Below, piece after piece: positions 33,713 to 39,407 of a stretch of 39,407 nucleotides of DNA (within the stretch, counting starts at the first letter, position 1; every line of letters begins with the position of its first letter). The notes beneath the pieces were generated by a model. The model was not told the DNA's origin. It was given only the letters and a program-made list of their open reading frames with translations, and ran no database searches. Origin of the DNA: Spirochaetota bacterium. Lineage in GTDB: Bacteria > Spirochaetota > UBA4802 > UBA5550. The position numbers and the translations under genes are program-made. Where the stretch lies: positions 1-39,407 of the forward strand of contig JAKLIV010000013.1 in the NCBI GenBank assembly GCA_022709405.1. The letters are read 5' to 3'.

Positions 33713-36421
33713 TCATGGATTCGAACCACTCATTCGAAGCATTTTTTTTGCAATTTCAATGGCGATAAAGACGATTATTCCGGATGCAACGGCAACAGCG
33801 AAATCAGACAACGACAGCGGCGCCACACTGAAAAAATCCTGCACCACCGGCGTGTATATAACGAGGCACTGAAGCCCGATTACCAGTACGACCATGAGCA
33901 GCAGAAGCCGGTTTCCCAGCACTCCGATGGTGAAAAGGGAATCCCTGGCCGAGCGGGATGCAAGAACCTGGAAGACCTGCATGAATGCCAGGGATGTGAA
34001 AATCATGGTCCTCCATTCGCTCCTCCCTGAATAATAGTACCATGAACCGATCCCGAGCGCAAGCGCGCCGATAAGAATCCCGACGAAGAGGGTGAGGAAT
34101 CCCCCGCCGCGGGAGAATACGCCTTCCCGGGGATGATAGGGTTTTCTGCTCATGGCGTCGCGTTCCGGGTTCTCGACCCCCATCCCCAGGCCCAGGAGCC
34201 CGTCGGTGAGCAGGTTGAGCCAGAGCAGCTGCAGCGGCAGCAGGGGTATCGGTTTGCCGATGAAGGGAGCGAGGAACATTACCAGCACCTTGCCGATATT
34301 GCCCGCGACGCTGAATTTCACAAACTTCCTGATGTTGTCATAAATGGTCCTGCCCTGTTTTACCGCGGAGACTATGGTGGTGAAATTGTCGTCGAGCAGT
34401 ACGAGGTCCGCGGCCTCCTTGGATACATCGGTCCCGGTGATGCCCATTGCGACGCCGATATCGGCCCTGCGCAGCGCCGGCGCGTCATTCACCCCGTCTC
34501 CTGTCATTGAGACGATCTCGCCGTTTTCCTGGAGCGCCTGCACGATCTTCAGCTTGTGTTCCGGTGCGACACGCGCGAAAACGCTGGTGACGCCGACGGC
34601 CTTTTTCAGTTCATCCGGGCCCATGTTCTCGATTTCGGCGCCGGTCAGGGCTTTGTCATTTTCCGCGATACCAAGCTGGCGCGCAATTTCCACTGCCGTG
34701 AGAGGATGGTCTCCCGTTATCATGACAGGGCGTATGCCTGCAGCCCTGCAGGTCTCGACCGCGGCTTTAACCTCTTTTCTCGGCGGATCGATCATCCCGA
34801 AAAGGCCGACGATCGTCAGGTCCTTCTCTATCGACGCATTTTCGGGGATGGAGTCAAGGGGCCTGAAGGCCACTCCCAGCACCCTCATTCCCTTGCCGGC
34901 GAGTTGTTCATTCGTTTTGGTGATCCTGTATCTCCATTCATCATCGATCGGCCTGGTTTCTCCATCGGACCATATGCCGGTAGCGACACCGAGAAGCCCG
35001 TCGATGCCTCCCTTGGCGAAGGCGATATATTTTTTTGTTTCAGTAAAAATCCCGGGCAACAGGATTTTCCCAGCGGTATGCACCTCGTGCACCGTGGTCA
35101 TGCGCTTGCGCTCCGAGTCGAAGGGGACTTCTGCAACGCGGGGAAATCCCCTGTCGAGCTCGGTTTTCAGGTAACCCATCCTCAGCGCCGCGGAAACGAT
35201 CGCAGTTTCGGTCGGGTCGCCGAGCACATGGTACGCGTCGTCTCCCCTGTCGACCAGCATCGCGTCGTTGCACAGCGCGCCTCCGGCGGCTGCAAGCGTG
35301 AGCGAGGATTGCACCGGCAGGCCTTTGACTGCCATGGTCAGCAGACGGTCTTTGCCGCCGGTATCGACCGAAAGATCGAGGGTGTGTCCCGCGACATCAA
35401 GCACGACCACCGTCATGCGGTTTTCGGTGAGCGTGCCGGTCTTGTCGGAGCATATCACGGTGACCGATCCGAGCGTTTCTACCGCGGGGAGTTTCCGTAT
35501 GAGCGCGTTTTTTTTCAGCATCCGCTGAGCGCCGAGGGCGAGGGTGATGGTCACGACTGCCGGCAATCCTTCCGGGACGATGGCCACGGCTACGCTCACC
35601 GCGGTAAGAAGCATGTGCCTGACCTCGTCGCCCCTCCAGACGCCGAGAGCGAAGATGAGGACCGAAATTCCCGTGCCGATGAGGGCGAGGTTTTTACCGA
35701 GGGAATCGAGGCGTTTCTGCAGGGGTGTCGGTTCCTGGCCGACACCCTGTATCAGCCCGGCGATTTTACCGAGCTCGGTCTGCATCCCCGTGTCCGTCAC
35801 CACCGCCGATCCCCGGCCCTGGGTCACAACGGTCCCCATGTAGGCCATGTTCACACGGTCGCCTATCTGCAGGTTCTCGTTCTCCAGGGCCGCACAATTT
35901 TTTTCGATGGATTCCGACTCCCCGGTCAGGGCCGATTCCTGTATCCGCAGGTTTACGGCCTCGATGAGCCTCATGTCTGCCGGTATTATGTTGCCGGTCT
36001 CGATCTGTACGATGTCGCCCGGCACCAGGTTCCTGGCCGAGATTTCCGAAAGAATACCGTCGCGCAGGACCCGTACGTTCGGGACCGACATTTTTTTCAA
36101 AGCCGCTATGGCCTTTTCGGCGCGGTATTCCTGAACGAATCCGAGGATTACGAACAGCACGACGATGGAGAGAATGGCGGTAGTGTTCTTTACATCCCCC
36201 ATGACGGCCGATACAATTGCCGCTGCTATGAGGATCAGGACCATCGTCGCCGTAACCTGTTCCCAGATAATCCTCAAGGGAGTCCTTCCACCGCGTTCGA
36301 CGAGTTCATTTGCTCCAATCCTGGCCGTTCTATCCGCCGCGTCTGAAGCGGCAAGGCCGGTCTGAGCATTGGAATTCATCGATTGCAGTACTTCTTTTAC
36401 GTCGGTAATGTGCCAGATCAT
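33713..36421 (-). CDS. P-type cation-transporting ATPase (calcium-pump type)
   Basis: This 902-residue membrane pump has the phosphorylation motif [13 protein letters not shown] with D326, the actuator motif [10 protein letters not shown], the M4 motif [13 protein letters not shown], and the hinge [18 protein letters not shown]. The PEGLP motif and the M5-M6 region with [13 protein letters not shown] place it with the P2 (calcium or monovalent cation) ATPases. The ion cannot be settled from these motifs alone. The N-terminal cytoplasmic part is usual for P2 pumps. It overlaps the DUF2062 gene by 4 nt (ATGA), so the two are coupled. Confidence 0.92.
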   Translation of the reverse strand: MIWHITDVKEVLQSMNSNAQTGLAASDAADRTARIGANELVERGGRTPLRIIWEQVTATMVLILIAAAIVSAVMGDVKNTTAILSIVVLFVILGFVQEYRAEKAIAALKKMSVPNVRVLRDGILSEISARNLVPGDIVQIETGNIIPADMRLIEAVNLRIQESALTGESESIEKNCAALENENLQIGDRVNMAYMGTVVTQGRGSAVVTDTGMQTELGKIAGLIQGVGQEPTPLQKRLDSLGKNLALIGTGISVLIFALGVWRGDEVRHMLLTAVSVAVAIVPEGLPAVVTITLALGAQRMLKKNALIRKLPAVETLGSVTVICSDKTGTLTENRMTVVVLDVAGHTLDLSVDTGGKDRLLTMAVKGLPVQSSLTLAAAGGALCNDAMLVDRGDDAYHVLGDPTETAIVSAALRMGYLKTELDRGFPRVAEVPFDSERKRMTTVHEVHTAGKILLPGIFTETKKYIAFAKGGIDGLLGVATGIWSDGETRPIDDEWRYRITKTNEQLAGKGMRVLGVAFRPLDSIPENASIEKDLTIVGLFGMIDPPRKEVKAAVETCRAAGIRPVMITGDHPLTAVEIARQLGIAENDKALTGAEIENMGPDELKKAVGVTSVFARVAPEHKLKIVQALQENGEIVSMTGDGVNDAPALRRADIGVAMGITGTDVSKEAADLVLLDDNFTTIVSAVKQGRTIYDNIRKFVKFSVAGNIGKVLVMFLAPFIGKPIPLLPLQLLWLNLLTDGLLGLGMGVENPERDAMSRKPYHPREGVFSRGGGFLTLFVGILIGALALGIGSWYYYSGRSEWRTMIFTSLAFMQVFQVLASRSARDSLFTIGVLGNRLLLLMVVLVIGLQCLVIYTPVVQDFFSVAPLSLSDFAVAVASGIIVFIAIEIAKKMLRMSGSNP

Positions 36422-36897
36422 GAAATACCATCCATATCTTTTATTCCCGCCATCGATGCGGCGTTATGACGTTTTCTGTGCATCAAATAATTTTTCGAGG
36501 CGATATAACATGCAAGGGCTCCTGCAGAACCTGCAATGAATGTCCCGGCAAGCATTGCTTCGATAAACGGGAGTCCCATGTTTATGATGTCCACGAGCGT
36601 GGAGATCGCCGAGTAGTCAATGTTTTTTTCGGGATCATTCACGATAAAATGGCCGATTTTGTAACATGCCGGATATATGACGGGTGTTGTAAGGGGGTTG
36701 CTGACAGCTGTCATGATTGCAGCTGCTTTTTTGTTCCCCTTCAGCAACTGTGCAAACAGAAGGGCGAGTATAATCTGTAGTCCCCAGAAAATGCTAACCC
36801 CGAAGAAAAAACCTATGGCTATTCCGCGTGAAAGGCTCTCGGGAGTATCATTGATTGAGGCCACGTTTTGTACGAATTTTTTTATTCTGTCGAGCAT
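36418..36897 (-). CDS. DUF2062-family membrane protein
   Basis: This 159-residue protein matches DUF2062: PESLSRGIAIGFFFGVSIFWGLQ, then AAIMTAVSNPLTTPVIYPACYKIG, and a C-terminal membrane segment. Such proteins are widespread small integral membrane proteins with no settled function. It overlaps the P-type ATPase start by 4 nt, suggesting they are translated together and may act together in membrane ion handling, though this is inference. Confidence 0.85.
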   Translation of the reverse strand: MLDRIKKFVQNVASINDTPESLSRGIAIGFFFGVSIFWGLQIILALLFAQLLKGNKKAAAIMTAVSNPLTTPVIYPACYKIGHFIVNDPEKNIDYSAISTLVDIINMGLPFIEAMLAGTFIAGSAGALACYIASKNYLMHRKRHNAASMAGIKDMDGIS

Positions 36898-37061
36898 GAA
36901 TTCACACTATCCTTGAACCGTATATATATATTCCCTGAAAATTAGACCGGTTGCATTTTTTTGTTTAATAGGTTGTTTATGGGGTGTACCCCGGGCTGAC
37001 ACGAAATACCCGTCACCCATGTGTGTATTTTACTCTGCCTGAATGTAACAGAAAAATTTTG

Positions 37062-37532
37062 TCAGTTCATCACTGCCACGCCGATATTGAGCGCCGAGGC
37101 GAACGTGACCCATGCCAGGTAGGGAACCATGAGCCAGCCCGCCGCGCGGGTAATACGCATGAACATGATCGTGAGCGCGAGTATCATCCCCCAGAGGAGC
37201 AGGATGACCGCGACGCCGCCTTCTGGAGAGCGCATGCCGAAAAAGACGACGGACCATGCGATGTTCACGCACAGGTGGATGACGAAGAGAGCCAGCGGTC
37301 TTTTTACCTCGGGCCTGTATTGGCCGCTGTTCCATACCAGGAATGCCGCGACGCCCATGATTGCGTAAAGCAGCGTCCACACCGGCGCGAACACCCATGC
37401 CGGCGGGGTGAAGAACGGCTTGGCGAGTCCGGCGTACCAGGGCGCGAGCGACATCCGGGTAAACTGTGAACCGATCAGGCCCGCGGTCTCGCACAACAGG
37501 ATTGCGAAGATGAATTTAATGATACTTTTCAT
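37062..37532 (-). CDS. tspO: TspO/MBR-family membrane protein
   Basis: This 156-residue protein has five hydrophobic segments and the family motifs WYAGLAKPFFTPPAWVFAPVWTLLY and ALFVIHLCVNIAWSVVFFG, with the conserved tryptophans and prolines in the first part. TspO proteins bind tetrapyrroles such as porphyrins and may control their transport or breakdown. No ribosome binding site is obvious before the ATG at 37532. No tetrapyrrole gene is adjacent, so its ligand in this organism is unknown. Confidence 0.9.
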   Translation of the reverse strand: MKSIIKFIFAILLCETAGLIGSQFTRMSLAPWYAGLAKPFFTPPAWVFAPVWTLLYAIMGVAAFLVWNSGQYRPEVKRPLALFVIHLCVNIAWSVVFFGMRSPEGGVAVILLLWGMILALTIMFMRITRAAGWLMVPYLAWVTFASALNIGVAVMN

Positions 37533-37598
37533 GTCAACAGTATGACATGTCCGGGCGAAATTTTCAATTCAATTTTCATCCATCCCGGATGTTCTCGT

Positions 37599-38201
37599 TT
37601 ACTTTCGATGCGGGGTGAAATATTTGACGACCACGGAAGAAACTTCGTCGAGCCACTGTTTTCTCAGGTCAGGAGAGCTGGTCACGACAACGGAAAATGT
37701 TCTTCTCAGATATGTTTCGATACCGCAGAACTCGAACACGCATTTTTTCCAGATGAGATCGAGCGGGTCGCCGAAGAAATCCTTTTCGCGTTGTTCGGCG
37801 GTGTTGGATGTGTTGAACACAACGGCGGTCTTTCCGGTCAGAAGGCCGCGCGGCACGCCTTCGCCGCTGTCGTCCTCGTCGAATTCGTACGCCATGCCCG
37901 GCCTCAATACTCGGTCTATCCACCCGGTCAGTACTGCGGGAGGCTGGCCCCACCAGTTCGGGTGCACGATCACCATACCGCTGCATGCCATGATCTGCCG
38001 GCAGTGCTCCTCGACCGCCGCGGCGACAGGAGCGTTTTTTGGGATCTCGCTTCCGGGAAGTACGGGATCAAATTCCTCGCGGTAGAGGTCGTGCAGGATG
38101 ACTTCATGTCCGCATTCTTTGAGCGTGCGCACGACCGTGTCTGCGATGGCGTGGTTGAAGCTTCCGCTATTTGGGTGTGCGAGTATGACCAGTACCGGCA
38201 T
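37599..38201 (-). CDS. NAD(P)H:quinone oxidoreductase-like flavoprotein
   Basis: This 200-residue protein matches the NQO/modulator-of-drug-activity group: VILAHPNSGSFNHAIADTV near the N-terminus, DLYREEFDPVL, and HPNWWGQPPAVLTGWIDRVLRPG, the FAD/FMN-site pattern, then TGKTAVVFNTSN. It would reduce quinones or similar acceptors in two-electron steps. The start at 38201 follows GGAGAT at a good distance; the ATG at 38264 would overlap the inverted repeat at 38259. Cytoplasmic. Confidence 0.85.
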   Translation of the reverse strand: MPVLVILAHPNSGSFNHAIADTVVRTLKECGHEVILHDLYREEFDPVLPGSEIPKNAPVAAAVEEHCRQIMACSGMVIVHPNWWGQPPAVLTGWIDRVLRPGMAYEFDEDDSGEGVPRGLLTGKTAVVFNTSNTAEQREKDFFGDPLDLIWKKCVFEFCGIETYLRRTFSVVVTSSPDLRKQWLDEVSSVVVKYFTPHRK

Positions 38202-38258
38202 AGGCGTTATCTCCGATTTACCTGCTATGTGGGAATATTTATCTTCGTTGTAAGCCGG

Positions 38259-38326
38259 GGTCAAGCCGAATTCGACTTCGGCCCTGTTTCGGCGAAGAGA
38301 TGTCTGCCATTATATTCGGCTTGACC
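38259..38326. repeat. Long perfect inverted repeat between divergent genes
   Basis: GGTCAAGCCGAAT (38259-38271) and ATTCGGCTTGACC (38314-38326) are exact reverse complements. Inner stems (GCCGAA/TTCGGC, and CTTCGGCC with GGCGAAG allowing one bulge) allow alternative folds. It lies between the flavoprotein and dCMP deaminase genes. It could be a small mobile-like palindromic repeat, a bidirectional terminator without T-tails, or a structured RNA. Confidence 0.5.
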
Positions 38327-38413
38327 GGTCGTGGCCCATATGGTAATCGGTGGATGCCGTCGCGCGCCGTATTCCGGGAGCGCGAAGTTTAATATCCCCC
38401 CTGAGGAAATCGA

Positions 38414-38908
38414 ATGGAAGAGAACGGAAAATATCATCGCCCTTCATGGGACGATTATTTCATCGAGGTCGCGCACGCGATCTCTAAAAGAGCGACATGC
38501 GACCGCGGCAGGAGCGGGTGCGTGATCGCGCGCGATAACCAGCTCCTGGTTACCGGGTATGTCGGTTCGCCGGTCGGTCTCCCGCATTGCGATGATGTCG
38601 GCCACCAGATGAAGAAGGTCGTGCACGAGGACGGGCACGTGACCCAGCATTGTGTGCGCACCGTGCATGCAGAGCAGAACGCAATATGCCAGGCCGCGAA
38701 GCGCGGCATATCGATCGACGGAGCGACACTGTACTGCCGCATGACTCCCTGCCGGACATGCGCAATGCTGATCATCAATTCGGGAATACGGCGCGTCGTA
38801 TGCGAGAAGCGTTATCATGCCGGGGCCGAATCCGAGGAAATGTTCAGGCAGGCGGGCGTGGCGCTCGAATATATCTCGGGCGAGGTGCTCAAGTACGACA
38901 ACCAATGA
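38414..38908 (+). CDS. Deoxycytidylate (dCMP) deaminase
   Basis: This 164-residue zinc enzyme converts dCMP to dUMP for thymidylate synthesis. The zinc and catalytic motifs are HAEQNAI (His and catalytic Glu) and PCRTCAMLI (two Cys). Other family patterns are HRPSWDDYFIEVAHAISKRATC at the N-terminus and VGSPVGLPHCDD. The start follows GAGGAAA. The length fits the bacterial ComEB/dCMP deaminase group. Two palindromes follow its stop closely. Confidence 0.9.
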   Translation: MEENGKYHRPSWDDYFIEVAHAISKRATCDRGRSGCVIARDNQLLVTGYVGSPVGLPHCDDVGHQMKKVVHEDGHVTQHCVRTVHAEQNAICQAAKRGISIDGATLYCRMTPCRTCAMLIINSGIRRVVCEKRYHAGAESEEMFRQAGVALEYISGEVLKYDNQ

Positions 38909-38911
38909 AGG

Positions 38912-38957
38912 TTGCTCTGAGCAATCTGTGGCACTCATTTCCCCTTGCTCAGAGCAG
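38912..38957. promoter_or_regulatory. Two matching 13-bp palindromes upstream of the dehydratase gene
   Basis: TTGCTCTGAGCAA (38912-38924) and TTGCTCAGAGCAG (38945-38957) are near-identical palindromes spaced 33 bp apart start to start, about three helical turns. Together they could also pair as one long hairpin (GCTCTGAGCAA with TTGCTCAGAGC). No T run follows, which argues against a simple terminator. A paired operator for a regulator of the downstream gene is the better reading. Confidence 0.5.
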
Positions 38958-39007
38958 CTCCCGGCTATCCACCCCATATAATCCTTCCCATCTCGATGAT
39001 AATTGTA

Positions 39008-39036
39008 TTGACGTATCATTAATGCAACTGTAGTAT
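39008..39036 (+). promoter_or_regulatory. Sigma-70 type promoter of the dehydratase gene
   Basis: TTGACG (39008-39013), 17-nt spacer, then TAGTAT (39031-39036). Spacing is ideal and both boxes are close to consensus. Transcription would start near 39043, about 46 nt before the ATG at 39089, and the CCGGAGG ribosome binding site follows. The twin palindromes lie about 50-100 nt upstream. Confidence 0.6.
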
Positions 39037-39088
39037 GTCAATGCAGTATATTGTACGATAATGTCGAACATATTTTCCGGAGGTTGCA

Positions 39089-39407
39089 ATGAAGAAGCCA
39101 AAAAGTAAGCCCATGTTTGATAACAGTGATTTCCCTGTGAGTGTTGTCAGGAAACAGCTGTTTTCAGGCACCGGGGTCGATATCGAGGAAGCTGACCAAA
39201 AACCGATCATCGGGATCGTGAATTCATATACAGAAATAAATGCCGGGCACGCGCACCTCAACATCATCGCGCAGCGGGTCAAGGAGGGCGTACACGCCGC
39301 CGGGGGGCTCCCCTATGAATTCAACGTGCCTGCGCCCTGCGACGGCATGACCGAGGGACACGAGGGGATGCGCTTCGTACTGGCCCAACGCGACCTCATC
39401 GCCGACA
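39089..39407 (+). CDS. ilvD: IlvD/Edd-family dehydratase, N-terminal part (continues past window)
   Basis: The first 106 residues are seen; the gene runs off the right end. They match dihydroxy-acid dehydratase-type proteins: RKQLFSGTGVD, IGIVNSYTEINAGHAHLN, the [Fe-S] region PAPCDGMTEGHEGMRF, and AQRDLIAD. The enzyme would act in branched-chain amino acid synthesis (or in sugar-acid dehydration for relatives of the family). The variant PCDGMTEGHEGM differs from the standard VSDGISMGTEGM, so the substrate could be a sugar acid. The start follows CCGGAGG. Confidence 0.8.
   Translation, partial: MKKPKSKPMFDNSDFPVSVVRKQLFSGTGVDIEEADQKPIIGIVNSYTEINAGHAHLNIIAQRVKEGVHAAGGLPYEFNVPAPCDGMTEGHEGMRFVLAQRDLIAD

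Noticed and set aside
34556..36346. A 596-codon open frame on the plus strand
   Set aside because: It lies opposite the P-type ATPase, which has all its catalytic motifs.
1..39407. CRISPR array, rRNA, prophage or insertion sequence
   Set aside because: No regularly spaced direct repeats, rRNA signature, integrase, transposase or phage structural gene was seen.

Overview
The window looks like chromosomal DNA from a Gram-negative anaerobe of moderate GC content. Evidence includes Tat-exported periplasmic formate dehydrogenases, a complete set of selenocysteine-decoding genes, corrinoid-linked genes (CobO, a MetH-activation-like protein, a B12-binding radical SAM enzyme), and several exported or lipoprotein-like proteins. 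A Desulfobacterota-like or Spirochaetota-like source is plausible, but I cannot decide between them from this sequence. No phage, insertion sequence, rRNA or CRISPR was seen.

Region 1 (1-10539) is a formate dehydrogenase island. It holds an FmdE-family protein, a small molybdate-binding Mop protein on the minus strand, two tandem fdhA-fdhB operons, and fdhE. The first fdhA has cysteine at the metal-ligand position (residue 189). The second has an in-frame UGA at exactly the same residue and must be read as selenocysteine. Each operon has its own leader with AT-rich dyads and its own terminator hairpin.

Region 2 (10540-16512) holds a CsgG/FlgO-like HEAT-repeat protein and an exported pentapeptide-repeat protein in one minus-strand operon, a minus-strand MetH-activation-like protein, and a plus-strand sirtuin-metallo-beta-lactamase pair whose ends overlap.

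Region 3 (16513-20821, minus strand) is selC-selA-selB-coaX behind one near-consensus promoter. It supplies the tRNA, the selenocysteine synthase and the dedicated elongation factor needed to read the UGA in the second fdhA. The tRNA-Sec has an irregular acceptor stem.

Region 4 (20937-30214) holds an acyl-CoA synthetase, a B12-binding radical SAM protein, a small membrane protein with an ECF sigma factor and a possible anti-sigma protein, a SHOCT protein, CobO, and two adjacent large exported or membrane proteins of unknown function that look related.

Region 5 (30285-38201, minus strand) is a series of short operons: an ankyrin lipoprotein, an iron-sulfur flavoprotein-like reductase, a GDYXXLXY protein with a DUF2157 membrane protein, a 64-residue helical protein, a DUF2062 protein with a P-type ATPase, TspO, and a quinone-reductase-like flavoprotein. 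The right end (38414-39407, plus) has dCMP deaminase and the start of an IlvD/Edd dehydratase, which follows two matching 13-bp palindromes and a clear promoter.
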